64,000 bases of DNA. Origin: Flavobacterium oreochromis. GTDB taxonomy: Bacteria > Bacteroidota > Bacteroidia > Flavobacteriales > Flavobacteriaceae. This document shows positions 47,755-58,686 of this stretch, in pieces. The notes beneath the pieces are model-generated. The model did no database searches and had not been told where the DNA came from. It saw nothing but the letters and a program-made list of their open reading frames with translations. The position numbers and the translations under genes are program-made. Location: positions 1,426,001 to 1,490,000 of the forward strand of contig NZ_CP067377.1 in NCBI RefSeq assembly GCF_019565455.1. The letters are read 5' to 3'. Positions within the stretch are counted from its first letter, which is position 1. Each line of letters begins with the position of its first letter.

Positions 47755-50167
47755 TTATTTTTTCTCGACTGCTTCCACAGCTTCATCACTAGGTTCTAGA
47801 ATATCAATAATAGGTTCAGGTAATTCTTGTTTGTTTGCTAATGTTTTGTTTAAAGAAAGTACTAATGAAGGAAGTAAGACTAAGTTTGAAAGCATACCAA
47901 AACTTAATGTTAAGGCTACTAATCCGCCTAGCGCAACTGTTCCGCCGAAACTAGATAGCATAAATACTGAAAAACCAAAGAAAAGAACGATTGAAGTATA
48001 AAACATGCTAATGCCCGCATCGTCGAAAGTAGCAAAAACTGATTTTTTAATCTTCCAGTCGTTACGAGAAAGCTCTAAACGGTACTGTGCCAAAAATCGC
48101 AAGGTATCATCAACAGACATACCAAATGCAATTCCGAATACTAAAATGGTAGAAGGTTTTAAGGGAATACCCAAAAAGCCCATTAATCCAGCAGTCATTA
48201 ATAGAGGTAATAAATTAGGAATAATAGATACTATAACCATTTTGAAAGAACGGAACATGATGGCTACTAATCCCGCTGTTAAAGCAAATGCCATTAATAA
48301 GGAAGAAAGTAAATTGTCTAACAAATATTGAGTGCCTTTTTGAAACACAGATGGTTTTCCTGTAATAATAACTTCGTAGCGAGGCGATGGAAATAGTTTA
48401 TTTATTTTAGTGCGAAGCTGAGATTCAATAGTTTCCATTTTTTCTCCATTTTCATCTTTTATGAAAGTGGTTATACGTGCATATTGACCTGTGGGATCTA
48501 CATAACTCTTCATTAAGTTATCTTTAGAGTTTTTAGTCGCATTTTTAGCATAGGAAAGGATGAAAGCTTGCTCCTGTGCTGTGGGTAATTCGTAGAAATC
48601 GGGATTACCGTTGTAATAGGCTTGTTTAGAATATTTTATTAAGCTTACAATAGATAATGGTTTAGATAATTCTGGTATTTCATGAATAGTTTGTTCTAGT
48701 TCTTCCATACGTTTGAGCATAGAAAGTTTCATGATTCCTTTTTTACGTTTGGTGTCGATCATGATTTCAAGAGGCATTACACCGTCAAATTCTTTTTCAA
48801 AAAAACGTATATCATCAAAAATGCAGTTTTTTTAGGCATGTCTTCTATAATAGAGCCTGAAATCTTAATTTTATGAATCCCAATCATTCCAATAATTAGT
48901 AAACAGATTGAAACAGTGTAAACTCCTATTTTGTTATATTTAACTGTATTTATAATCCAATTAAAGAAAGAGGTTAAATATTCTCTTTCTAAATGTCCTA
49001 GATGTCGTGGAATTGGAGCAGGAATATAACTAAAAAATACAGGTATGATAAGCATACAGAGTACATAAATAGCTAAAATATTAATAGAAGTAATTACTCC
49101 AAATTCTACTAATAAAGTGTTATTTGTTGCAATAAAAGTGGCAAACCCTAAAGCGGTAGTTAGGTTCGTCATTAAGGTAGCCGTTCCTGTTTTCGTTATA
49201 ACGCGTTGTAAGGCTTTAGCTTTGTTTTTGTGTTTATAATACTCTTGGTGGTATTTGTTGATTAGGAAAATACAGTTAGGTATTCCAATAACAATGACTA
49301 GAGTAGGAACTAAAGCTGTTAAAACTGTTATTTCATAATTTAGTAATCCTAATAAACCAAATGACCACATAACCCCTATTATTACTATTAAAAGAGAAAT
49401 AGCAGTTGCTCGAAAAGAACGAAAAAGAAGAAGAAAATAAGCCCAGTTACTAATAAAGCAGCTCCTATGAAAAGGCCTATTTCGTCAATAATGGTTTTAG
49501 CATTTAATGTACGTATGTAAGGCATTCCTGATTTATGAAGTGTGATACCCGTATTTTTTTCAAATTTTTCTAATTCAGGAATAAGTTTATATAGTACATA
49601 ATCTTTTCGTTTTTTAGTATTAACAATCTTTTTGTCTATATAAATAGCTGCACGAATAGCACCTGATTGTTTATTATATAATAATCCTTCATAAAAAGGG
49701 AGACTATCTAATAATTGTTTTTTTACATTAGTTAGATAATCTTGTTTACTAGTTTTTGTAGAATCAACAAGATTTTTTAAAACAAAAGTCTGTTGGGAAT
49801 CATCTTTTACAAGTGTCTTTAGGTTGTCTGGTGAAATAATTAAATCTACTTCTTCCTGTTTTTGAATATTATTTATCATTACTTTCCAGTCCTTAAAGAC
49901 TTTAGGAGTGAAAAGTTTAGCATCTTTTGTAGCAATAATAATCAAGTTCCCTTCTTCTCCAAAAGTTTTAAGAAAATGGGTGTAATCAATATTTATCTTA
50001 TCATCTTGAGGTATTAGATTTGCTTCTGTTTGTGTAAAACGAATGTGTTTCCATTGAGAAGCTAATCCGATTGTTAACGCGATAACAATTGATAAAACAG
50101 TAATTTTGTTGCGTAAAATAAGTCGGGCGATTAACTCCCAAAAACCAAGGCTTAATAATTTTTTCAT
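47755..50167 (-). CDS. RND superfamily (MMPL-type) exporter, two frameshifts as read
   Basis: About 804 residues when joined, starting at ATG 50167. The layout is two repeats of one helix, a large periplasmic loop and five helices. Markers include TALVPTLVIVIGIPNCIFLINKYHQEY and FGIAFGMSVDDTLRFLAQYRLEL, which carry the helix-4 acidic residues of the family. Breaks: the A5 run at 49422-49426 (one extra base gives FFFFFRSFRATAISLL) and the A5 run at 48817-48821 (one extra base gives KKTAFFDDIRFFEKEFDGVMPLE). It exports lipids or small molecules; the substrate is unknown. The acidic C-terminus (EPIIDILEPSDEAVEAVEKK) is cytoplasmic. Confidence 0.85.
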
Positions 50168-50340
50168 ATTCTGTAAAAGCGATTACAAATTTAGAAAAAC
50201 CAATTCTATTTTTTTAGTCAATTCATCTAACTTTTGTAGAGAAGATTTTGTAACATTATTTTTTAATTAAATGTGTGTCTTATTGTTTTATTTCAATTCA
50301 TATTTTACCATATTTGTACACATTATGTATTTATGAAAAA

Positions 50341-52612
50341 ATGAAAAAAACTTAAAAACGCTATTTTCTATTTTACTGTTACTGGAGTTTTTACAGCGCT
50401 AATGTACTGGATTGTTCAACAAGGAAAAAACTTAGAGATAGGTAGGAAAGTGATTGCTCCTAATTCAAATCATACATTATGGGGGGCAATTTTTAGAATC
50501 ACTTATTCATAATATAAAACATCCTTTAGCAATTTTATTAGCCCAGATTATCACTATAGTCATAGTGGCTCGTTTTTTTGGTTGGATTTTTAGAAAAATT
50601 GGTCAACCGTCTGTAATAGGTGAGATTATTGCAGGTATATTTTTAGGACCTTCTGTAGTAGGAATGTATTTTCCAGAATTTACAAGCCTTATTTTTCCTG
50701 TTGAATCATTAGGTAATCTTCAATTTTTAAGTCAGATAGGGTTAATTCTTTTTATGTTCGTAATTGGGATGGAACTGGATTTAAAAGTATTAAAAAATAA
50801 GGCTAATGATGCAGTTGTTATAAGTCATGCCAGTATTATTATTCCTTTTGCATTAGGAATGGTTTTAGCTTATTTTGTATATCATAAATTTGCCCCTGAA
50901 GGAGTAGAATTCTTATCTTTTGCTTTGTTTTTAGGCATTGCTATGAGTATTACCGCATTTCCAGTTTTAGCTCGTATAGTACAAGAAAGAGGATTGCATA
51001 AAACAAAACTAGGCACTGTAGTAATCACATGTGCGGCAGCTGATGATATAACCGCTTGGTGCCTTTTAGCAGCAGTTATTGCTATTGTAAAAGCAGGTAC
51101 TTTTGCTAGTTCATTATACATAATTGCATTAGCTGCCATTTATGTATTGGTTATGTTATTTTTGGTGAAACCCTTTCTAAAAAGAGTAGGAGATTTATAT
51201 TCAACCAGTGACAATTTGAGTAAACCTGTGGTTGCTATTTTCTTTTTGACTTTAATTATTTCTTCATATTGTACTGAAATTATAGGGATTCATGCTTTAT
51301 TTGGTGCTTTTATGACGGGAGCGATTATGCCTGATATAGCTAAGTTTAGACATATTTTTATAGATAAGGTTGAAGATGTTTCCTTAATTTTATTACTTCC
51401 ATTATTTTTTGTTTTTACAGGATTAAGAACACAGATAGGGTTAATTAATGAGCCTTATTTATGGAAGGTAACAGGCTTTATTATACTGGTTGCTGTAACA
51501 GGTAAATTTATAGGAGGAGCATTGACTTCTAAATTTGTTGGGCAGACTTGGAAAGATAGTTTTATGATAGGAGCCCTCATGAATACACGCGGTTTAATGG
51601 AGTTAGTAGTCTTAAATATAGGATATGATTTAGGAGTGCTTACTTCTGAAATTTTTACTATGATGGTTATCATGGCTTTAGTTACAACCTTTATGACAGG
51701 TCCTGCGTTAGATTTAATCAATTTTATTTTTAGAACAAAAGATCAAATTGTTCCAGATATTGTAGAAGGCATTCATAAATTTAAAATATTAATTTCTTTT
51801 GGAAATCACGAAAAAGGGAAATCATTATTAAAAGTGGCTAATGCTTTAACAAAAAAAAAAAAGAAAATTCTGTTATTACAGCCATGCACCTTTCTGTAAG
51901 CGATGAAATGCACGGTTATAATACAGAAGAATATGAAAAAGAATCTTTTATCCCTATTTTAGAAGAATCTAAAAATTTAAACCAAGAAATATCTACTATT
52001 TTTAAGGCTACAGTAGATATAGAAACAGATATTGCTGAAGTAGCAGGAAAAGGAGATTATGATTTATTACTAGTTGGTTTAGGTAAATCAATTTTTGAAG
52101 GATCCCTTTTAGGAAAAGTAATTGGGTTTACTACGCGATTAATTAATCCAGATAGGTTATTGGATAAGTTAACGGGTAAAGAAGGCTTATTTGCTAATTC
52201 TATATTTGATGAACGAACACAGCAAATAATTTCTAAAAATAAAACACCTCTTGGAATACTAGCAGATAATGAATTGCAATCTTTAGATAAAATTTTTGTT
52301 CCTTTCTTTTGCTCGGAAGATGCTTTTTTAGTTGATTATATTCAAAAGTTTGTTTACAATAATAATTCTAAGGTGAATGTAATTGATGTAAAACATCAAT
52401 TAGAAACAAATTATTTAATAAAAAATGCCATTGAATCATTAGATAGAGAATTCCCGGATAATATTTCTATAGTGAAAGAAAATCAAGTTCAAAAAGCATT
52501 TTTAGTTAAACAAGATTTAATGTTGATTAGTCTTGAAAGTTGGAAAAAACTAGTAGCTTCTAATAATTTATGGCTTAGTAATTTGCCATCAGTATTAATC
52601 ATTAAACCCTAA
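50341..52612 (+). CDS. Monovalent cation:proton antiporter (CPA2) with C-terminal cytoplasmic domain, three frameshifts as read
   Basis: The joined protein has about 755 residues. A leader helix (KNAIFYFTVTGVFTALMYWIVQQGKN) precedes the Na/H exchanger domain, PSVIGEIIAGIFLGPSVVG, GLILFMFVIGMELD, AMSITAFPVLARI and CAAADDITAW with the paired acidic residues. A universal-stress-like cytoplasmic part follows after about residue 475. Three breaks need repair: the A7 run at 50344-50350 right after the ATG (one base too many), the G6 run at 50481-50486 (one too many; WGQFLESL is then read), and the A12 run at 51851-51862 (one missing; KKKKENSVITAMHLS). The start codon is therefore the least certain part. 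Confidence 0.82.
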
Positions 52613-54827
52613 ATCAATTTGTAAACTTAGTTTTATAGCTAAATTATCTTTGAATGAAGGTAGTTGATTAGGCCCAAATCTGTAAAAGCTAGAAATACCT
52701 AAGCCGTTATAGATTTGGGTTATTTCTATACCTGATTCCCAGTAACCTTTTTCAAGGGTTTTGAATGTAATTTCTTTATGATTGTCTTTTGAGTTAAGAC
52801 TTCCTAATCCGTATCTAAGAACAGTATTAAAAATAGGATTTATTTGTCTACTAATTTCCCATTTAGGGAGTTGATATTGAATATGAGCATAAAGAGCTTT
52901 GTTTGAAAAAAATTCATTAAAAAACATTGTCTCAAAGCTCTCTCTTCCAGCAAAATTTATTCGTTCAATCATTTTTTCCTTTTGTAAATTATTAGGTGAA
53001 TGACTGTATAAATGTGTGATAGGGGCTATGCCATCTATATATCCTGTTTCTATTTTAAAATCAATTTTGTGATTATTGAATACTTTTTTTTGGTATTCAA
53101 ATCGAAAATCATACCGTGTATACTGAAATAAGTCATTTAAAGAGAAAGGAAGTGTTTTTGAAAGCTGAAAAGTAAATTTTGGATATTCTTTTCTATATTC
53201 AATTCTACCGCTAGGAGTTTGCATGTATTTGCTAAAAGGATTCCATTGTAAAGAAAAGGTAAGTGCGTTTAAATAAAATGTTTTATATGATTGACCATCA
53301 ATTTCATAATGATAATTGAATAAAGGGGTGATATTACTTTTTGTTAGTTGAAGAATAGATTCCGTTTTGGGAATTATTTTATTTTCTATAAATGCTCTAT
53401 AAGTATGATGATCAAAGAAAGTCGTTAAGTTAAAAGGTCTTGAGTCATAAATTTTAAATGTTTTTCTATCTATTTCAAAATTATTGTTAGCTATTTCAGT
53501 TACATCATCTTGATAACCAATTCCAAACCATGTTTCAGAAGTACGGTCTAGTAAAAAGGAAGCTGTAAGCCCTTTTTTAAAATCATAATCTTTAGTTCCA
53601 TAACCAAAATAAGCTTCTGTTTTGAAATATTTAGAAAAATGATCATTAGTAATACCTCCTAATCCTATACGAATACCTTCATGATTATTGAATTTGAAGA
53701 GATAGCGTAAATCTAAATCGAAAAAACTTATAGGGTAGTATCCATTAATTATTTTGCGACCAATTTTAAGCTTTTTTTCATATTTTCTGGCAGTTATTAA
53801 GCTGTCTAAAGATAGGTAAGTAGGCAAACTCCGTTTATCAATAGAATCATTAAAAGATTCAAACGAAATGGATTCTTTTCGGTTAGTAGCCTTATTAGAT
53901 AAAGAAATAGGAAAATATTTTTTTTCTATAGGAAAGTTTCCTAAAGTTAATTGTGAATACTCAGTAGTAACAATTATTTCAAGAAAATCAGTAGCGTATT
54001 TCTTCCCTTTCGGGTTGTATTTTTTTCAGAATCTTCAAAAGTAATATATTCTCCTAAAATTTTTATTGGATATTTGCTATTTCCTTTTTTAGAATTAATT
54101 GTGTATGTGAAGGAATCCAATGATGAGCTACTTCATTATAAGTATATGAATGTATTGAGCGGCATTCTATTTTTCCTAATGTATAAAAACGAGCCTTGGC
54201 AATATTAAAGTTTTCAATATCTACAAGTATTTCTCCTTTTACTAAACTTTTATTTTTAGAGTTTTTTGGATTAAATTTTATTCGTACAAGTTTTCGATTT
54301 TGTTCAGATGTATAATTAAGAATAGAGAAAATGTATTTATTTAAGCCTTTTTCTGAAATAGGATTTGTGTATTCTTTTTCTGCAATTTCTAATTTTGAAT
54401 CATAGAGATTAAAAGGATGTAATTGTAGTGTAAAGTATTCTGCTATAGGTTCTTTAAAGCCAGCCATACGTGTAGCAATTATCTCTTCTTTTATGTTTTT
54501 TTTATTTTTAGTAATAACTGAAATTTTTTCGGCTTGATACAAATGTTGTTTTGATATTATTTTTTTGAATTTGTAATCAGACGAATCAATTTCTTTAATG
54601 ATTTTATTACCCCTTTTATATTTATAAATGGTATCAATATGACCGTATGAATTTTTAGGATCCGCTGTAATGATTAGTTTGTTATAACTGGTTAATTGAT
54701 AATTAGGCGTTTGATTACTATATTGATAAAGTAAGATTTTTTTTATATAAAAATCAGCAGTTTCCTGTCCATATAAACATATAGGAAACAACAAAATAAA
54801 GATTATCAAGTAATTGTATTTGGGCAT
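52595..54827 (-). CDS. DUF5686 family outer-membrane protein, two frameshifts as read
   Basis: About 745 residues joined, with a signal peptide (MPKYNYLIIFILLFPICLYGQ). The N-terminal half (YYKFKK, RMAGFKEPIAEYFTLQLHPFN, KGEILVDIENFNIAKARF) and the barrel-like C-terminal half ending in SLQIDLGFND match the DUF5686 group of Bacteroidota, which lacks the usual carboxypeptidase-like lead domain here. Breaks lie at the T6 run 54085-54090 and the T7 run 54020-54026. One added base in each gives LKKGNSKYPIKILGEYITFE and EKKYNPKGKKYATDFLEII. The function of the family is not known. It is divergent from the TetR operon, with its stop overlapping the antiporter end. Confidence 0.78.
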
Positions 54828-54960
54828 TGGGGCTTTTTACCCAAATTTACAAAAAGCCGCTTTATTTTTTGTGAATTTTTATAGATTATAATTATGCTAT
54901 TTAAGACAATAGTCTTCTAATTAAGTGGGTTTTATTAAATAAAAGTTAAACTTCCTAAAT

Positions 54961-54977
54961 TAATAGTGTTACTATTA
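54961..54977. promoter_or_regulatory. Perfect palindrome over the TetR-operon promoter, candidate operator
   Basis: TAATAGT (54961-54967), GTT, ACTATTA (54971-54977): a perfect 7-base inverted repeat. Its last two bases overlap the -7 box at 54976, and it lies 34 bases before the first likely ATG. This is the position and form expected for a TetR autoregulatory operator. Confidence 0.65.
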
Positions 54978-54983
54978 TATTTG
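54976..54983 (+). promoter_or_regulatory. -7 promoter box of the TetR-ABC-HlyD-TolC operon
   Basis: TATATTTG matches TAnnTTTG. No good -33 TTG is seen 17-19 bases upstream. It implies a transcript start near 54990 and so a protein start at 55002 or 55011. Confidence 0.6.
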
Positions 54984-55010
54984 TTTGTATGTTTGTTTAA
55001 AATGATAATA

Positions 55011-55682
55011 ATGAAACATCTTTTTTCAAACATAAAAATAGCAGTCAATGACAAATTATATGTCAAAGATCCTGAAACTTCAGAATTAGGAAGAAAAATT
55101 ATTCAGAATAGTATTATTCTTATAGATGAAATAGGTTTTGATTTGTTTACCTTTAAAAAACTAGGAGAACGAATTCAATCTAATGAAAGTTCTATTTATC
55201 GTTATTTTGAAAATAAACACAAGTTGATGTTGTATTTATCATCTTGGTATTGGGCTTGGATGGAATATCATATAGTTTTTAGCACTACTAATATTAAAGA
55301 TGTACAAGAAAAGTTAGAAAAAGCTATTCAAATAGTTTCTCAAAATATACAAGATGATACTAATACACCTCATATAAATGAAGCTATTTTAAATAGAATC
55401 ATTGTTTCAGAGTTTACAAAAACCTTTTTAACTAAAGAAGTAGATGAGGAAAATAAAGAAGGTTATTTTTTAGTATATAAAAGGGTAGTAAATAGATTAG
55501 TTGATATTATTAATGAAATAAATCCTTCTTACCAGTATGCAAAAAGTTTGTCTTCTACTATAGTAGAAGGAGCATTACATCAACAATTTATAAAACAACA
55601 TTTTAAAACAATTACTAATTTTAATGAAAAAGACGATGTGTCTAGTTTCTTTATTGATTTAGCTAAAAAAACAATATTATGA
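55011..55682 (+). CDS. TetR/AcrR family transcriptional regulator
   Basis: 223 residues from ATG 55011 (MKHLFSNIKIAVNDKLYV); ATG 55002 would add three residues. The N-terminal HTH is classical: GRKIIQNSIILIDEIGFDLFTFKKLGERIQSNESSIYRYFENKHKL. The C-terminal domain is all-helical and would bind an unknown ligand. The stop overlaps the ABC gene's ATG by 4 bases, so regulator and transporter are translated together, with a palindromic operator upstream. It probably represses this operon until the exported compound is present. Confidence 0.88.
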   Translation: MKHLFSNIKIAVNDKLYVKDPETSELGRKIIQNSIILIDEIGFDLFTFKKLGERIQSNESSIYRYFENKHKLMLYLSSWYWAWMEYHIVFSTTNIKDVQEKLEKAIQIVSQNIQDDTNTPHINEAILNRIIVSEFTKTFLTKEVDEENKEGYFLVYKRVVNRLVDIINEINPSYQYAKSLSSTIVEGALHQQFIKQHFKTITNFNEKDDVSSFFIDLAKKTIL

Positions 55683-57331
55683 CGCCATTTGAACGATTTA
55701 AAAAACTTATTTCTTTAGATAAAAGAGATATATATCAGATTTTTTTATACGCCATTTTTGCCGGTATAATAAGTTTATCATTACCATTAGGAATACAAAC
55801 TATTATAAATTTTATACAAGCAGGACAAATAAGTACATCTTGGGTTGTGTTAGTCTTTGTAGTAATTGTAGGTGTTGCCCTAGCTGGAATTATGAAAATT
55901 ATGCAGTTTCGAATTACTGAAAACTTGCAACAAAAAATATTTGTTCGTGCTTCTTTCGAATTTGCGTACCGATTTCCAAGAATAAAAACGAGTGAATTTC
56001 ATAATGAATACCCTCCTGAATTAGCTAATCGTTTTTTTGATACCTTAAATGTACAAAAAGGAGTTTCAAAATTATTATTAGATATTTCTACAGCATTATT
56101 ACAAATTCTTTTTGGAATTGTTTTACTATCCTTATATCATTCCTTCTTTATTTTTTTTGGAATAATATTAATAATTTTATTATACCTTATTTACCGTATG
56201 AATTTTGAAGTTGGATTAGCAACTAGTTTAAAAGAATCAAAATATAAATATAAAGTAGCTCATTGGTTGCAGGAGATAGCTCGTAATCATATTAGTTTTA
56301 AAAATCAGAATCTATTCTTATTTTCCTTAGAAAAAAATGACAAATTAGTAAATGAATATTTAGAACAGAGAGAAAGTCATTTTAAAATATTACGAAAACA
56401 GTTTGTTCAATTAGTAGGATTTAAAATATTACTAACTGCTGGCTTATTAATAATAGGAGGGATTTTAGTGCTAAATCAGCAAATGAATATAGGTCAGTTC
56501 GTAGCCGCTGAAATTGTAATTTTAAGTATTGTAGCCGCTGTAGAAAAATTATTTTCAGGTTTAGAATTATTTTATGATGTTCTTACTTCATTAGAAAAGT
56601 TAGGAGCTGTTGTAGATAAAGAAGTAGAAGTTTTAACAACAGATAGTAGTTTATATAAATTAGAAAAAATAACCGCTATACATATAGAAACAAAGGATCT
56701 AACATTTTCTTATAAAGGAACAGACGTACCTGCTTTATCTAATGTTAATATAAAAATAGAACCAAAAGATCGTGTACTAATTAAAGGGGATAATGGGGCA
56801 GGAAAAACAACACTTATACGATTATTAGCACGATTGATAGAACCTAGTTCAGGAACTATTTATCTTAATGAAACTAATTATAAAAAATATTCATTAGAAG
56901 AATTTAGAGCTAAAATAGCTATTGTTACCTTAAATGAAGCACCGTTTGAAGGAACTATTTTAGAAAATATTACGTGTAATAATAGTAATATTACTATGGA
57001 ACAACTCATAGATGTTTTAGACAAAGTAAAATTAACCGAAGTAATTAAAAATCTTCCAAATGGATTAGATACCCAACTTTTTCCTGAAGGAAAGCAAATC
57101 AATTCATCAGTAACTCAAAAAATTGTTTTAGCACGTTGTATTATTCAACAACCTAGAATTTTATTCCTTGAAGATCCTGTAGATAAATCAGATGATAAAT
57201 CAGCTAAAGAAATAATTGATTATCTGACCAATAAAGAACACGATTGGACATTAGTTGTGGTCAGTAAAAATCCATATTGGGAGCAAAAATGTAATAAAAT
57301 AGTTACTATCGATAACGGTCATTTAGTATAA
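55679..57331 (+). CDS. ABC exporter, membrane plus nucleotide-binding domain, with degenerate ATPase motifs
   Basis: 550 residues. Membrane domain with about six helices (1-310), no peptidase C39 domain, then an ATPase domain (about 335-550). Walker A is intact (IKGDNGAGKTTLIRLLARL). Other motifs differ from consensus. The Q-loop reads IVTLNEAPFEGTI with no Gln. The signature reads INSSV where LSGGQ is expected. Walker B reads ILFLEDPVDKSD, swapping the usual DE to ED. The switch region reads VVVSKNPYW without the H-loop His. The gene is followed directly by HlyD and TolC genes, so it is laid out as a type I exporter. It may work slowly, bind ATP only, or need a second subunit. Confidence 0.85.
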   Translation: MTPFERFKKLISLDKRDIYQIFLYAIFAGIISLSLPLGIQTIINFIQAGQISTSWVVLVFVVIVGVALAGIMKIMQFRITENLQQKIFVRASFEFAYRFPRIKTSEFHNEYPPELANRFFDTLNVQKGVSKLLLDISTALLQILFGIVLLSLYHSFFIFFGIILIILLYLIYRMNFEVGLATSLKESKYKYKVAHWLQEIARNHISFKNQNLFLFSLEKNDKLVNEYLEQRESHFKILRKQFVQLVGFKILLTAGLLIIGGILVLNQQMNIGQFVAAEIVILSIVAAVEKLFSGLELFYDVLTSLEKLGAVVDKEVEVLTTDSSLYKLEKITAIHIETKDLTFSYKGTDVPALSNVNIKIEPKDRVLIKGDNGAGKTTLIRLLARLIEPSSGTIYLNETNYKKYSLEEFRAKIAIVTLNEAPFEGTILENITCNNSNITMEQLIDVLDKVKLTEVIKNLPNGLDTQLFPEGKQINSSVTQKIVLARCIIQQPRILFLEDPVDKSDDKSAKEIIDYLTNKEHDWTLVVVSKNPYWEQKCNKIVTIDNGHLV

Positions 57332-57333
57332 AT

Positions 57334-58686
57334 ATGCTTAATATAACACACAATAGAATAGAAAAATCAGTTGATTTGCATAAGTATAAATCAACTAGAG
57401 TATTTGTTCAAAATCAGCAGTATAAAGTCATAAAAAGAATTTTTATTAGTACAGGAATTCTTTTGATATTTTTTCTCTTTCTTCCTTGGACACAGAATAT
57501 AAAAGGAGGGGGATATGTAACAACACTAAAGCCCAATCAACGACCACAAGAAATTCAAACAGCTATTGCTGGGCGTATCGAAAAATGGTTTGTTCAAGAA
57601 GGAGATTTTGTAAAAAAAGGAGATACAATCGTCTATATTTCCGAAATTAAAGAAGATTATTTTGATCCTAACTTAGTTGAAAATACAGGAAATCAAGTAA
57701 AAGCAAAAGAAAATGCTGTAATATCCTATAGCCAAAAAGTAAAAGCGCTAGAGGGACAAATGGGAGCTATAGAAACAGAGAGAAATTTAAAATATAAACA
57801 GGCACAAAACAAATTAAAACAATCCTATTTAAAAGTAAAAAGTGATAGTATTGATTTAGAAGCTGTGAAAACTCAGTTAAAGATTGCTCGTACCCAGTTT
57901 AATCGTTCTGTAAATTTAAATAAAGAAGGATTAAAAGCTTTAACAGATGTTGAAGAAAAAAGAGTAAAACTTCAAGATGTAGAAGCAAAAAATAGTACCC
58001 AAGAAAACAAATACATTGCAGCTAAAAATGATGTATTGAATGCTCAAATGGAACTTAATCGTATTCAAGCTGAGTATGCTGAAAAAGTAGCTAAAGCAAA
58101 CAGTGATAAGCAAACGGCCCTGAGTTCAAGGTATGATACAGAAGCACAGGTAAATAAATTAAAAAATCAGTATACTAATTATAAAATTAGGAATGAATTT
58201 TATTATATCACAGCACCACAAGATGGTTATATAAATAGGGCATTACAATCAGGAATAGGTGAAACTATAAAAGAAGGAACTTCAATTGTAAGTATAATGC
58301 CTGCTAATTTTGAAATTGCAGTAGAAACCTATATAGATCCTATTGATTTTCCATTAGTAAATAAAGGAGAGAAAGTTCGTGTATGGTTTGATGGCTGGCC
58401 TACAATCGTATTTAGTGGTTGGCCTGATGTTTCTTACGGAACTTTTGGAGGGATTATTGTAGCCAAAGAAAATTTTATCAGTGATAATGGTAAATATAGA
58501 GTGTTAATAGCACCTGATCCAAAAGATAAGCAATGGCCTACTTTATTAAGTATAGGTGCAGGAGCAGAGACTTTAGCATTGCTAAATGATGTGCCTATTT
58601 GGTTTGAAATTTGGAGGACTTTAAATGGCTTTCCTCCAAATTTTTATAAGGTTGATAAAAAAACTAAAGAAGAAAAGAAAAAATAA
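57334..58686 (+). CDS. HlyD family membrane fusion protein
   Basis: 450 residues. One N-terminal membrane helix (about 33-50) and the lipoyl half-motifs (IAGRIEKWFVQEGDFVKKGDTIVYI, and YYITAPQDGYINRALQSGIGETIKEG) surround a long coiled coil (about 110-280). The beta domain with VWFDGWPTIVFSGWPD follows. It links the ABC exporter at the inner membrane with the TolC-type channel encoded next; the three genes touch or overlap (2-base gap, then 1-base overlap). Confidence 0.92.
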   Translation: MLNITHNRIEKSVDLHKYKSTRVFVQNQQYKVIKRIFISTGILLIFFLFLPWTQNIKGGGYVTTLKPNQRPQEIQTAIAGRIEKWFVQEGDFVKKGDTIVYISEIKEDYFDPNLVENTGNQVKAKENAVISYSQKVKALEGQMGAIETERNLKYKQAQNKLKQSYLKVKSDSIDLEAVKTQLKIARTQFNRSVNLNKEGLKALTDVEEKRVKLQDVEAKNSTQENKYIAAKNDVLNAQMELNRIQAEYAEKVAKANSDKQTALSSRYDTEAQVNKLKNQYTNYKIRNEFYYITAPQDGYINRALQSGIGETIKEGTSIVSIMPANFEIAVETYIDPIDFPLVNKGEKVRVWFDGWPTIVFSGWPDVSYGTFGGIIVAKENFISDNGKYRVLIAPDPKDKQWPTLLSIGAGAETLALLNDVPIWFEIWRTLNGFPPNFYKVDKKTKEEKKK

